Positions 27,045 to 36,605 are shown, counted from the first letter of the stretch. The stretch is DNA of 64,000 nt from Cryobacterium sp. PH31-AA6 (GCF_030063195.1 NZ_JASISS010000018.1:1-64000); one strand, 5' to 3'. Program-made: numbers and translations. Notes: a model not told the origin generated them from the letters alone.

Positions 27045-28190
27045 ATGCCGAAGCCCGCACTCACGTCACGCCGCTCCGGGATCCGGGGCGGCGAGGCCGC
27101 CTCGGGGTGGCTCTTCACCGCCCCGATGATCATCCTGCTCGGGATGTTCCTCGTCGTCCCGGTGCTCATGGCCCTGTGGGTCAGCTTTTCCGACTGGGGC
27201 GGCCGCGGCAGCCCCTTCGGTGGCAACGTGAATTTCGTCGGCTTCGACAACTATTCCACCCTCCTGGGCGGGGGCGGCCTGGCCGAACAGGACTTCGGCA
27301 CGGCACTGCGCAATAACGCGTGGTACGTCATGCTGGTCGTCCCGATCCAGACCGCCCTCTCCCTCCTGCTCGCCGTGCTGGTCAACCGGCAGTTCCTCCG
27401 AGGCCGCGGCTTCTTCCGCACCGCGTTCTACTTTCCCTCGGTGACGAGTTCGGTCGCCATCACCGTGCTCTGGCTCTTCCTCTTCAGTGCGACCGGCGCG
27501 GTCAACAAGCTGCTCTCCTTCATCGGCATCAACGGGCCCAACTGGTTCAACGATCCGAGCGGGATCGTACACAACTTCCTGCGGCTGTTCGGAGTGACCC
27601 AGGGCCCCGCAGCCCTCACCGCCGGCTCGTTTCTCGGCGTCTCCTAGTGGGACTGGCTCTCCGGCCCCTCCGTCGCGATGACCGCATTCATCATCATGGC
27701 GGTCTTCACGACGAGTGGAACCTTCATGCTGCTCTTCATCGCTGCGCTGCAGAACCTCAGCGGCGAGGTCGCCGAGGCCGCAATGATGGACGGCGCCAAC
27801 GGCTGGCAGCGGTTCTGGCGGGTCACCCTCCCCCAGCTCCGTCCCACCCTTTTCACGGTGCTGACCCTCGGGCTGATCGGCAGCTGGCAGGTCTTCGACC
27901 AGATCTACACCGGGACCCAGGGCGCGCCGGGTAAGACAACGCTGACCCCGGCTTACCTCTCCTACCAGACCGCATTCACCAACCAGGCCTGGGGACAGGG
28001 CGCCGCGATCGCGTTCATCCTCTTCGTGATCATCGTGTTCTTTACCCTGTTCCAGCGCTGGGTACTCAAGGAACGCCCGGTGTCCAATCGCCGGATGCGG
28101 CCATATCTCACGAACCCTGCCGCCTCGGTCGCCCTGGCGGCCACGGCAACGAAACCCGCCTCGACCACGAAATCCGGAGATTCACGATGA
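27045..28190 (+). pseudogene. sugar ABC permease (MalF type) interrupted by an in-frame TAG
   Basis: A single reading frame of 381 codons encodes a MalF-type permease but contains a TAG at 27645-27647. Upstream, 200 residues give the first helices (WLFTAPMIILLGMFLVVPVL; TAFYFPSVTSSVAITVLWLF) and end SFLGVS. Downstream the same frame continues at once with WDWLSGPSVAMTAFIIMAVF and the EAA loop EVAEAAMMDGANGWQRFWRV. A tryptophan codon (TGG) mutated to TAG would explain it. An internal ATG at 27678 could restart translation but would lose the first helices. It is either a true nonsense mutation, a readthrough site, or a sequencing error; the flanking genes look intact. Confidence 0.85.
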
Positions 28191-29077
28191 GCGCGCCAAC
28201 GGTCAGCCCGTCCCGCAAGCTCCGTTCGCTCAGCCGCGAGAAGCTCCCCACCCGCGCCGTCGCCGGTCGGTCCCTGATGTATGCGATCCTCACGGTGCTC
28301 GCGATCATCTACATCGCCCCGTTCCTCGTGCAGGTCGCGACCTCGTTCAAAACGGATGTCGAGGCGGCCAGCAATCCCATCTCGCTGCTCCCCCAGACCT
28401 GGTCGACCGCGGCCTACCAGAAGCTCTTCGTCAACTCCGATTTCCCGGTGTGGTTCAAGAACTCCGCCATTGTCACGATCTTCGTCACCCTCGGGCGAGT
28501 GTTTTTCAACTCGCTCGCGGGTTATGCCCTCGCCCGGCTGCAGTTCCGCGGCCGCGCAGCAATCTTCGCCGGCCTGATCGCCGTGATGAGCGTGCCCGGT
28601 GTGGTCCTGCTCATCCCGAAGTTCCTTGTGATCAACCAGATCGGCATCTACGACACCTACGTCGGAATGATCGTGCCGCTCCTCACGGATGCCGCGGGCG
28701 TCTTCATCATGAAGAACTTCTTCGAGTCGATCCCGGCCAGCGTCGAGGAGCAGGCGCGGATCGACGGTGCGGGCACCTTCCGGGTGTTCTGGTCGATCGT
28801 GCTGCCGATGGCCAGGCCCGCCCTGATCACGATCATCATCCTGTCGTTCCAGGGCTCCTGGAACGAGCTGTCGCACTTCATCGTCGCGACCCAGTCCCCC
28901 GAGCTGACCACGCTCACGAAGGGGGTTGCTTCGCTCGCCTCCGGCCAGCTCAGCCAGGGCACCCAGTACCCGCTCAAGCTCGCGGCGGCGGCGATCATGA
29001 CCATCCCGGTCGCCGTGATGTTCTTCATCTTCCAGAAACGGATCATGAACACGACCGACGGCGCGGTGAAGGAGTAG
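28187..29077 (+). CDS. carbohydrate ABC transporter permease (MalG type)
   Basis: Its ATG overlaps the stop of the interrupted MalF-type gene by four bases and is preceded by GGAG. The 296-residue membrane protein has about six helices, starting with LMYAILTVLAIIYIAPFLVQ. The EAA loop is SVEEQARIDGAGTFRVFWSI, in which the usual E-A-A is E-Q-A. It would need a MalF partner to form a channel. No ATPase gene accompanies it. Confidence 0.92.
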   Translation: MSAPTVSPSRKLRSLSREKLPTRAVAGRSLMYAILTVLAIIYIAPFLVQVATSFKTDVEAASNPISLLPQTWSTAAYQKLFVNSDFPVWFKNSAIVTIFVTLGRVFFNSLAGYALARLQFRGRAAIFAGLIAVMSVPGVVLLIPKFLVINQIGIYDTYVGMIVPLLTDAAGVFIMKNFFESIPASVEEQARIDGAGTFRVFWSIVLPMARPALITIIILSFQGSWNELSHFIVATQSPELTTLTKGVASLASGQLSQGTQYPLKLAAAAIMTIPVAVMFFIFQKRIMNTTDGAVKE

Positions 29078-29205
29078 CAGCCGCGCCGCAGTCATCCGCC
29101 GACGCTGCCGGTGCCTTCGCCTTGCGTTCGCAGCGGCCTCGTCGGTCCCCTCTCACCGCCCAGTCAATGGGCATCCGTGTCACTAGCCAGGAGTCGTCCT
29201 TCACC

Positions 29206-31281
29206 ATGTCCCCCCATCCTGTCCAGCCGTTACTCCACGATTCACTGATCGTCCTGGCCGCCCCGAGCCAGGCCTGGTCGGGCGCCGACGGCGGCACCTC
29301 GTTGCCGATCCACGGTCTCTATCACGCCGACACCCGCATCCTCGCGGACTGGAACCTCCTGGTCGGCGGCGCAACGGGCGAAGCGATCTCGTTCTCCCAG
29401 AACGGTGCCGGCGAGGCCACGTTCACCTCACTGCTCCGCCACCTCGACGACCGCAGCGCCGACCCACGGCTGCGGCTCGATCTGACGCGAACGGTGTCCC
29501 CCGGCCGGCTGTCCGAGCGGATCACGATCAGCTCCGGGCTCGACGCGGCTTTTGCGACGACGCTCGCGCTGCACCTGCAGCCCGACTTCTCCGACATGCA
29601 GACGGTCAAGGCCGGCCTCGCCGACCCGCACAAGCGGCACGCGTGGGCGGCGACCGAGCTGCCTGAGCCGCCCGTGATCTCCGTCGAGCGGGTGGCCGGC
29701 GGCATCCGTCTCGCGGCGTCATCGGTGACCGCGACCGCGCGATTCGGTGAGGCGACGACGACGGTTGCGTCGGCCGGGACCTCCGACCCGACTGCCGCTC
29801 CTGACTCGCCCCCAGCGGTTTCGGCGGAATGGTCCGTCGAGGTGCCCGCCCACGGGAGCGTCACCGTGGAGTGGAGCGTCGACGTTGCACACGAGGCGAC
29901 CGTCGTTCAGGCCGCCGCCGGCCTCCCGGAGTGGGCCGGCGTCTCGGTTCAGTCCGGCGACGCCCGACTCGGCCGCTGGGTGCAGCGCGCACTCGACGAC
30001 CTCTCCGGGCTCCGGATGGCGACGACGCAGAGCCCGGACCGGGCGTTCCTCGCGGCCGGGGCGCCGTGGTTCTTCACCCTGTTCGGCCGGGACTCGATCT
30101 GGGCTGCGCGGTTCATGCTGCCGCTTGGTACCGGTCTCGCGGCGTCGACGCTGCGCCTGCTCGCCGAGCTGCAGGGCACCGTCTCCGACACCGAGACGGC
30201 CGAGCAGCCCGGAAAGATCATGCACGAGTTGCGGCCGGACGTGTTCTCGATGCCGGGCGAGGAACTGAGCCTGCCGCCGCTGTACTACGGGACCGTTGAC
30301 GCGACGCCGCTGTGGATCTGCCTGCTCAGCGACGCGTACCGGTGGGGCATGGCCGATGCCGAGGTGGAGGCGCTTCTGCCGAACCTCGAGGCCGCACTCG
30401 GCTGGATGCGCGACTTCGGCGACAGCGATGGCGACGGTTTCCTCGAATATGTCGACATCACGGGGCACGGCCTCGCGAACCAGGGTTGGAAGGACTCCGG
30501 GGACTCGATCCAGTGGCGGGACGGCACGCTCGCCGATGGCCCGATCGCCCTGTGCGAGGTGCAGGCCTACGCATACCAGGCCGCTATCGGCGGCGCCGCG
30601 CTGCTCGAGGCGTTCGGCCGGCCCGGCGCCACCGAGTGGCGGGCCTGGGCCGCGGGGCTCAAGACCCGGTTCCGGGAATCGTTCTGGATCGACTCACCGG
30701 ATGGCCGCTACCCGGCGGTGGCCCTCGACGCGTCCAAACGCCCGGTCGACACCGTGACGAGTAACATCGGCCACCTCCTGGGCACCGGGCTGCTCAGCCA
30801 CGAGGAATCCGCGCTCGTCGCGGCCCGTCTGGTCTCTCCCGAGCTCAACTCCGGGTTCGGGCTCCGCACGATGTCGACCGACTCGACCGGCTACTGGCCG
30901 CTGAGCTACCACGGCGGCTCGGTCTGGACGCACGACACCGCCATCGCGATCGCCGGGCTCGGCTGGGAAGGCTTCGGCGCCGAGGCCGGCACCCTGATCG
31001 AGGGGCTGCTCGCCGCGGCGGAATCCTTCGACTACCGGATGCCGGAGCTCCACTCAGGGGACTCCGCCGGCCGGCTCGCGACGGCGGTTCCCTACCCGGC
31101 CGCGTGCCGGCCGCAGGCGTGGTCGGCCGCCGCCGCAGTCTCGGTGCTCGGCACCGTGCTCGGCCTCGAGCCGGACCGCGCAAACGGTGCGACGGTGTCC
31201 ACCCCGCTCAGCCCCGGCGTGGTCGGCGACGTCGTCGTGCACGGCCTGCGCCGCCCGCACGGCGCAGCCTTTCTCGGCTAG
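29206..31281 (+). CDS. glycogen debranching-type amylo-alpha-1,6-glucosidase
   Basis: AGGAG lies 12 bases before the ATG at 29206; ATG at 29167 is an alternative. The 691-residue protein has an N-terminal beta-rich domain (GDE_N_bis-like; LPIHGLYHADTRILADWNLL). It then has an (alpha/alpha)6 barrel with GAPWFFTLFGRDSIWAARFM and YYGTVDATPLWICLLSDAY, both typical of bacterial glycogen-debranching-like glucosidases. WPLSYHGGSVWTHDTAIAIA is near the end. No signal peptide is present, so it acts on imported oligosaccharides. It closes the operon controlled by the LacI regulator at 24415. Glucosyl specificity is inferred from the family. Confidence 0.88.
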   Translation: MSPHPVQPLLHDSLIVLAAPSQAWSGADGGTSLPIHGLYHADTRILADWNLLVGGATGEAISFSQNGAGEATFTSLLRHLDDRSADPRLRLDLTRTVSPGRLSERITISSGLDAAFATTLALHLQPDFSDMQTVKAGLADPHKRHAWAATELPEPPVISVERVAGGIRLAASSVTATARFGEATTTVASAGTSDPTAAPDSPPAVSAEWSVEVPAHGSVTVEWSVDVAHEATVVQAAAGLPEWAGVSVQSGDARLGRWVQRALDDLSGLRMATTQSPDRAFLAAGAPWFFTLFGRDSIWAARFMLPLGTGLAASTLRLLAELQGTVSDTETAEQPGKIMHELRPDVFSMPGEELSLPPLYYGTVDATPLWICLLSDAYRWGMADAEVEALLPNLEAALGWMRDFGDSDGDGFLEYVDITGHGLANQGWKDSGDSIQWRDGTLADGPIALCEVQAYAYQAAIGGAALLEAFGRPGATEWRAWAAGLKTRFRESFWIDSPDGRYPAVALDASKRPVDTVTSNIGHLLGTGLLSHEESALVAARLVSPELNSGFGLRTMSTDSTGYWPLSYHGGSVWTHDTAIAIAGLGWEGFGAEAGTLIEGLLAAAESFDYRMPELHSGDSAGRLATAVPYPAACRPQAWSAAAAVSVLGTVLGLEPDRANGATVSTPLSPGVVGDVVVHGLRRPHGAAFLG

Positions 31282-31307
31282 GCCCGGCCAGGGACGGGCG
31301 GCCGGGC
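31282..31307. terminator. hairpin between convergent genes
   Basis: GCCCGGCC (31282-31289) pairs perfectly with GGCCGGGC (31300-31307) around a 10-base loop. It directly follows the stop of the debranching-type gene and faces the end of the FAD monooxygenase gene, so it may stop transcription from both sides. Confidence 0.5.
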
Positions 31308-31315
31308 AGGGGCGG

Positions 31316-32464
31316 CTAGAGCCAGCGCATGGTGAAGGCGCGGGCCAGGATCGCGCTCGCCGGCGGTACGGCGAGCGCGCGCACGAGGCCGTTCCGGGCC
31401 CGGAGCCGCAACCCGGTCGCCGGGCGGCCCATCGCCATGTTGAAGCCGGCCTGGCGCGCGGCCATCCGGGCGCTGCGCCGGCGGCGGCGGTCGTAACCGG
31501 CGAGCACGGCTGCCGCGGCGGCCGGGTCGCGAATGGCCCGCTCCAGCGCGGGCGCGAGCTGCAAGGCGTCAAGCCAGCCGAGGTTCATCCCCTGCCCGCC
31601 GATCGGGCTGATCTGGTGGGCGGCGTCGCCGACCAGCACGATCCGGCCGGCCACGAGCCGCCGAGCCAGTCGCTGTTGCACGGCGAAGGCGCTCGCCACA
31701 GCCTCCGTCGGCGGCAGCTCGATCCCCGTGCGATCCCGCACGAGGGTCGCCAGGTCCAGGCTTGTCGCGTCGGTCAACAGCGTCGGGGTCATGGCCACCC
31801 ACCGTCGCCGCCCGCCGGGCAGCGGAAACGACTCGACCACCCCGCCCCGCTCGAAGAACAGCAGCGCTTCCCCGCCGTGCATGCCGTTATCGGCATACTC
31901 GCTCATCAGGTAGGTCTCACCACCGGTCTGGGCGGCGCAGCGGATGCCGAGCAGGTCCCGCACCCGGCTGCGAGCGCCGTCCGCCGCCACGACGTACCGC
32001 GCCTCGACGCGCCCCGGCTCGCGGGCGTCCCCGTCATCCGAGGCGAAGGCGACCTCGACCCGGTCGCCCCGGTCGCGCACACCGGTCACGGTCGCGCCGC
32101 CACGGAACCGCCCCGGGCGGAGCTCCGCGAACCGGGCGCGCAGCACGGCCTCCGTCTCGAACTGCGGCAGCGAGATGACGCGCTGGTACGGATCGTCGGT
32201 CTCGGCGAACCTCAGTCGGCCCAGGCTGCGCCCGTCGGAGCGCACCTCTCCCCCGCTGATCCTGACCGCCCGGTCGATGATCGTGTCCACCACGCCCAGT
32301 TGCCTGAGCGCCAGGAGCGAGGGCGGGTGGATGCCGATGGCCCTGGACCGCATCGACGGCTCGCTCCGCCGCTCGAGCACCTCCACGTCGAGCCCGCGCA
32401 CGGCGAGTAAGCCGGCCAGCAGGATGCCGACCGGGCCCCCGCCGACGACGATGACGTCACGCAT
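31316..32464 (-). CDS. FAD-dependent monooxygenase (SrsC-like)
   Basis: I chose the ATG at 32464, which begins MRDVIVVGGGPVGILLAGLL and overlaps the methyltransferase stop by eight bases. The 382-residue protein has the GxGxxG FAD motif, an ERRSEPSMRSRAIGIHPPSL block, and the GD motif IVLVGDAAHQISPIGGQGMN of aromatic-ring hydroxylases. It probably hydroxylates a phenolic or resorcinol ring using NAD(P)H and oxygen. It is the third gene of an operon with a type III polyketide synthase and a methyltransferase, the order of the phenolic-lipid cluster srsABC of Streptomyces griseus. Confidence 0.88.
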   Translation of the reverse strand: MRDVIVVGGGPVGILLAGLLAVRGLDVEVLERRSEPSMRSRAIGIHPPSLLALRQLGVVDTIIDRAVRISGGEVRSDGRSLGRLRFAETDDPYQRVISLPQFETEAVLRARFAELRPGRFRGGATVTGVRDRGDRVEVAFASDDGDAREPGRVEARYVVAADGARSRVRDLLGIRCAAQTGGETYLMSEYADNGMHGGEALLFFERGGVVESFPLPGGRRRWVAMTPTLLTDATSLDLATLVRDRTGIELPPTEAVASAFAVQQRLARRLVAGRIVLVGDAAHQISPIGGQGMNLGWLDALQLAPALERAIRDPAAAAAVLAGYDRRRRRSARMAARQAGFNMAMGRPATGLRLRARNGLVRALAVPPASAILARAFTMRWL

Positions 32465-33230
32465 CCCCCGGCCTCGCACCCGTCTGCTCGGCGGCCCGAC
32501 CCGCCGCTCTCCCCGACTCAAGGCTCGGCCGCGCAGGGGGCGCCCAGCGCAGCACGAGGCGCGATGGCCTCTCCCGGGTCACTCGCCAACCGGGCGGAAC
32601 GACCTGCCGCAGCTCGGCCGCGGTGAAGCTGCGTCGGATCGAGGTGAGCCCGTCGTCGCGGATGAACGACCGGCGAAAGAACGGCCAGCTGCCCAGCCCG
32701 AAGCCGAGGTAGGCGAACCGGCCTCGCTCGATGTCGCCGTGCAGCACCCGGCCGGCGGCCAGGTGCTCCGAGTCCGCGAGCAGGCCGCCGAGCTGTTCCG
32801 CGGTCAGGTGGTGCAGCACGTGGTTGGAGACGACGAAGTCGAAACGAGCGCCCTCGGCGACCAGCTCGGAACTCAGCGCCCGCCGGAACGTGAGCCCCGG
32901 TATCGCCCTCAGGCCGGTGGCGTAGGCGTGGGCCCTGGCGTCCGGGTCGATCGCCGTCACGTTCAGGCGGAGTCCGTCGCGGGCCGCCCAGCGGGCGAGC
33001 GCCCTGGCCACGTCGCCGCCACCGGAGCCGATATCGAGCAGGGTGCGCTCTCTCGTGCCCGACAGCGCCGGCCGGATCTCCCGCCGGTACATCCCACGCC
33101 AGCCCGATACGACCGCGTTCACGAACCGGAAGTTCGCGTAGGTGCGGTCCAGCCGCTCCGGGTCGCAGCCGGGGTCGTCCATCAACTCGACGGCGTCGCT
33201 CGCGCGCCGCCGCAGGGAGGGGATGCCCAC
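32457..33230 (-). CDS. class I SAM-dependent methyltransferase (SrsB-like)
   Basis: The 257-residue protein has the SAM-binding motif RTLLDIGSGGGDVARALARW and the acidic strand NVTAIDPDARAHAYATGL. The post-motif FDFVVSNHVLHHLTAEQLGG also fits. In srs-type clusters this enzyme methylates the alkylresorcinol or its quinone. Its start lies 6 bp after the polyketide synthase stop and its end overlaps the monooxygenase start, so the three genes form one transcription unit. The last 25 residues are an Ala/Arg/Gly-rich tail. Confidence 0.88.
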   Translation of the reverse strand: MGIPSLRRRASDAVELMDDPGCDPERLDRTYANFRFVNAVVSGWRGMYRREIRPALSGTRERTLLDIGSGGGDVARALARWAARDGLRLNVTAIDPDARAHAYATGLRAIPGLTFRRALSSELVAEGARFDFVVSNHVLHHLTAEQLGGLLADSEHLAAGRVLHGDIERGRFAYLGFGLGSWPFFRRSFIRDDGLTSIRRSFTAAELRQVVPPGWRVTRERPSRLVLRWAPPARPSLESGRAAGRAAEQTGARPGDA

Positions 33231-33236
33231 GTTGGA

Positions 33237-34484
33237 CTATCCGGCGGTGACGGTCATCAGGCCGGACTCGACCGTGAGGCCAGGCCCGAACGCCATCGCG
33301 CAGACCCGTTCACCGTCGGCGGTGGCCGGGGCATCGAGGATGGCCTTGAGCACGAACAGGACCGTGGCGCTGCTCATATTGCCGTACTGGCGCAGGGTTT
33401 CGCGCGACGGCACGAGCTGCGCCTCGGTCAGCCCCAGCTTCGCTTCGGTCTTGTCCAGGATGCTGCGCCCGCCCGGGTGGATCGCCCAGTGCGCAATCGC
33501 GCTGCTCAGCGTCGCCGCGCCGACCCCCGACGGTGTCCCGGTCGGCGACTCCGCCGGCACGGCACCCGACCCGCCGGCCACCGCGCCCACCAGTTCACGC
33601 TTCAACTCAGCGGCCGGCGGCGTCAGCGCGGCGACGAGAGACGCGTCCCCGGCGAAGAGCGGCGCGAGGGCCGCCTCGATGTGTTCGTCGATGATGTGCG
33701 GAACGTAGGTGCTCAGCACCATTTCGAAGCCCTCGTCGCCGATCTTCCAGGCCATGTCGCCCTCACCGACCGGGGTGATCACGGTCTCGAACCGGTCAAG
33801 ATCCAGGGCCACCTCGCCCGGCGCCGGCGAGCGGGAACTGACGATCCCCGCGGCGGCGCCATCGGAGAACAGCGAGGAGGCGACGATCGTGTCCGGGTCG
33901 TCCGAGGTGCGCAGGTGCAGCGAGCAGAGCTCGGCGCTGACGACCAGTACGACCGCGTTCGGGTCGGCCTCGACGAATTGTTTGGCCGTGCGCAACGCCG
34001 GCATCGACGCGTAACAGCCCATGAAACCGAGGTGGTACCGCTGCGTGGCCGGGCTGAGCCCCAGTTCGCGCACGAGCATGTAGTCGGGCCCCGGGGCGTA
34101 GAACCCGGTGCACGAAACCGTGACCACGTGCGTCACGTCGGCCGCGTCGATGTCAGGGCAGGCGGCGAGCGCCCGGCGTCCCGCCTCGACGAACAGCTTC
34201 GTGGCCTCGACGATGTAGAGCTCATTCCGCACCCGGGTGCCCGGCATCAGCAGGCGCTGGGTTGCGGCATCGAAGAACTGCGGGTCGGCTTTGTCCGAAT
34301 CGAGGGTGAGCTCGTCGATCACGGTGTGCCGCCGGTCGATTCCCGACAGATTGAAGGATGCCGTCACCAGGCGTTGGCCCAGGCGGCTCAGTCCCGGTTG
34401 GGCCGCGAAGACGTCGCGCACCTGCTCCTGCACCAGGATTGTCGGGGGAACCACGGTCTGCAGCGCTCTCAGAGTCACGGACAT
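33237..34484 (-). CDS. type III polyketide synthase (alkylresorcinol synthase-like)
   Basis: The protein has 415 residues. The catalytic triad of chalcone/stilbene-synthase-fold enzymes is visible: Cys125 in VTVSCTGFYAPGPDYML, His336 in AHWAIHPGGRSILD, and Asn369 in QYGNMSSATVLFVL. It extends a fatty acyl starter with malonyl-CoA and cyclises the product to a phenolic lipid precursor. An Ala/Gly/Pro/Ser-rich stretch (about residues 290-330) just before the catalytic His is longer than usual. It is the first gene of an srsABC-like operon and is divergent from poxB with 132 bp between. An upstream in-frame extension is rejected because it runs into poxB. Confidence 0.93.
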   Translation of the reverse strand: MSVTLRALQTVVPPTILVQEQVRDVFAAQPGLSRLGQRLVTASFNLSGIDRRHTVIDELTLDSDKADPQFFDAATQRLLMPGTRVRNELYIVEATKLFVEAGRRALAACPDIDAADVTHVVTVSCTGFYAPGPDYMLVRELGLSPATQRYHLGFMGCYASMPALRTAKQFVEADPNAVVLVVSAELCSLHLRTSDDPDTIVASSLFSDGAAAGIVSSRSPAPGEVALDLDRFETVITPVGEGDMAWKIGDEGFEMVLSTYVPHIIDEHIEAALAPLFAGDASLVAALTPPAAELKRELVGAVAGGSGAVPAESPTGTPSGVGAATLSSAIAHWAIHPGGRSILDKTEAKLGLTEAQLVPSRETLRQYGNMSSATVLFVLKAILDAPATADGERVCAMAFGPGLTVESGLMTVTAG

Positions 34485-34616
34485 AGCCCCAGTGTTACAC
34501 GCACCCCCGCGTCGGCACAGCCCCCAATCCCGAGGCATAAGCTGGGAGTCGCTGGGGACGCCGTGGACGCGCGCCATCACCGTGCGAGCCGCATCCCATC
34601 TATTCGAGGGAGCTTT

Positions 34617-36362
34617 ATGGCCACGACCGTCGCAGACCAAATCATCGCCCAGCTCATCGAGGCCGGGGTGCGCCGCATCTACGGCATCGTCGGCGATAGC
34701 CTCAACCCGCTCGTCGACGCCGTGCGGCGCAGCGGCGGGTCCGCGAAGGGCGGCATCGACTGGGTGCACGTGCGCAACGAAGAGGCCGCGGCCTTCGCCG
34801 CCGGCGCCGAGGCACAGCTCACCGGCGAACTCGCGGTCTGTGCCGGCAGCTGCGGTCCCGGCAACCTGCACCTGATCAACGGCCTCTACGACGCGCACCG
34901 CTCCGGAGCTCCCGTCCTCGCGATCGCGAGCCACATCCCGAGCGTCCAGATCGGCAGTTCCTTCTTCCAGGAGACCCACCCGGACCGGCTCTTCGTCGAG
35001 TGCTCCAACTACTGCGAGCTCGTCAGCTCGTCAGCTCAGGCCCCGCGCGTCGTGAGCATGGCGATGCGGCACGCGATCGGCCTCGGCGGGGTCGCCGTGG
35101 TCAGTCTGCCGGGCGATATCGCCGAACTCGACGCCGACGGGGTCGCACCCGCTTTCACCCTCTCCCTCCCCGGCACCCTGATTCCCTCTCCAACGGATGT
35201 CGAACGGCTCGCCTCCGCCATCAACAGCGCGCGGCAGATCGCCATCTTTGCCGGGATCGGGGTGGCCGGGGCGCACGACGAGGTCGTCGCCTTCGCCGAC
35301 CTGCTGGCCGCGCCGATGGGGCACTCTCTGCGCGGCAAGGAATGGATCCAGTACGACAACCCCTTCGACGTGGGCATGACCGGGCTGATCGGCTACGGCG
35401 CCGCCCACGACGGCATGCACGATGCCGACCTGCTGATCCTGCTCGGCACCGATTTCCCGTACTCGCAGTTCCTGCCGGACGGACGGGACGTCGTGATCGC
35501 ACAGGTGGACATCCGTGCCGAACATCTCGGCCGCCGCGCGAACGTGACCGTGCCCGTGCACGGTGACGTGGCCGCGACCATCGCCGCGGTGACCCCGCTG
35601 ATCACCCGAACCGCCGACCGGGGCTTCCTCGAGAAGACGCAGAAGCACCACGAGCAACTGATGGAAAAGGTCGACGGCAACCCGCGCAACGTGGAGCGGC
35701 GCACCCCGATCCACCCGGAGTACGCGGCCGCGATCCTCGACGAGGTCGCCAGCGACGACGCCGTCTTCATCGCGGACACCGGCATGTGCAATGTCTGGGC
35801 GGCCCGCTACATCAATCCGAACGGGCGCCGGCGGATGCTGGCCTCACTCCTGCACGGCTCGATGGCGAACGCTCTCCCCCAGGCGATCGGAGCCCAGGCC
35901 AGCCATCCGGACCGGCAGGTCATCACGCTGTCCGGCGACGGCGGCCTCTCGATGCTGATGGGCGAACTCGTCACCGTCGCCGCCCAGAAGCTGCCCGTGA
36001 AGATCGTCGTGTTCAACAACTCGACCCTCGGCATGGTCAAGCTCGAGATGCTCGTGGACGGCTACCCGGACTTCGGCGTCGACGTGCCCGCGGTCGACTA
36101 CGCCGCGGTCGCGAACGCTGTCGGCATCTACGGGCAGCGGGTCGAGGACCCCGCTGAGATCCGCGGCGCGCTCCTGCGCGCCTTCGCACACCCGGGGCCG
36201 GCACTGGTCGACCTGGTCACGGATCCGCTCGCGCTCAGTATGCCGCCGACGATCACGGGCGCGCAGGTGCGCGGCTTCGCACTCGCCCTGTCCCGCGTGG
36301 TGCTCAACGGCGGGGTCGGCGAGGCCGTGCGGCTCGCCCGCACCAACATCCACAAGCTGTAA
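34617..36362 (+). CDS. poxB: pyruvate dehydrogenase (quinone)/pyruvate oxidase, PoxB type
   Basis: The 581-residue thiamine-diphosphate enzyme starts VADQIIAQLIEAGVRRIYGI, with the cofactor-activating glutamate in HVRNEEAAAFAAGAEAQLTG. The ThDP/magnesium motif is SGDGGLSMLMGEL, near residue 440, through VFNNSTLGMVKLEM. The middle FAD-type domain (IAIFAGIGVAGAHDEVVAFA) and the C-terminal tail fit PoxB, which decarboxylates pyruvate to acetate at the membrane and passes electrons to quinone. It is transcribed divergently from the polyketide operon and followed by a very strong hairpin. Confidence 0.92.
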   Translation: MATTVADQIIAQLIEAGVRRIYGIVGDSLNPLVDAVRRSGGSAKGGIDWVHVRNEEAAAFAAGAEAQLTGELAVCAGSCGPGNLHLINGLYDAHRSGAPVLAIASHIPSVQIGSSFFQETHPDRLFVECSNYCELVSSSAQAPRVVSMAMRHAIGLGGVAVVSLPGDIAELDADGVAPAFTLSLPGTLIPSPTDVERLASAINSARQIAIFAGIGVAGAHDEVVAFADLLAAPMGHSLRGKEWIQYDNPFDVGMTGLIGYGAAHDGMHDADLLILLGTDFPYSQFLPDGRDVVIAQVDIRAEHLGRRANVTVPVHGDVAATIAAVTPLITRTADRGFLEKTQKHHEQLMEKVDGNPRNVERRTPIHPEYAAAILDEVASDDAVFIADTGMCNVWAARYINPNGRRRMLASLLHGSMANALPQAIGAQASHPDRQVITLSGDGGLSMLMGELVTVAAQKLPVKIVVFNNSTLGMVKLEMLVDGYPDFGVDVPAVDYAAVANAVGIYGQRVEDPAEIRGALLRAFAHPGPALVDLVTDPLALSMPPTITGAQVRGFALALSRVVLNGGVGEAVRLARTNIHKL

Positions 36363-36461
36363 CCCGACCGGCAGTGCGGGCCCGGCGCACGGATGCCGCC
36401 CGGCCCCGGCGCGCGTCCGCGCCGGTTTCCGCAGACCCACGCAGACGAGCACCGCCCAGCC

Positions 36462-36521
36462 CGCGCCGGTTTCCGCACGCCGCGCCCGCAATGGCGGGCG
36501 CGGCCTGCGGAAACGGGCGCG
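36462..36521. terminator. 60-bp near-perfect hairpin with an upstream half copy
   Basis: A stem of about 28 bp with two mismatches and a 4-base loop (AATG) spans 36462-36521. Its outer arm CGCGCCGGTTTCCGCA (36462-36477) also occurs alone at 36418-36433. It lies in the 243-bp gap between the convergent poxB and PAP2 genes, fitting a bidirectional terminator or a REP-type element. No other feature is seen in the gap. Confidence 0.75.
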
Positions 36522-36605
36522 GCCTTGCGCGGGGGCCGGGCGGTCGAGCGGGCTGGCGCGGTCCGGGCGGGCTGTCAGGGGCGAGGCAGGGCGAGGCAGG
36601 GCGGG

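Noticed and set aside
31944-34616. Long upstream extension of the pyruvate oxidase frame
   Set aside because: The extension is antisense to the whole phenolic-lipid operon. The oxidase itself begins at 34617 with the expected family N-terminus.
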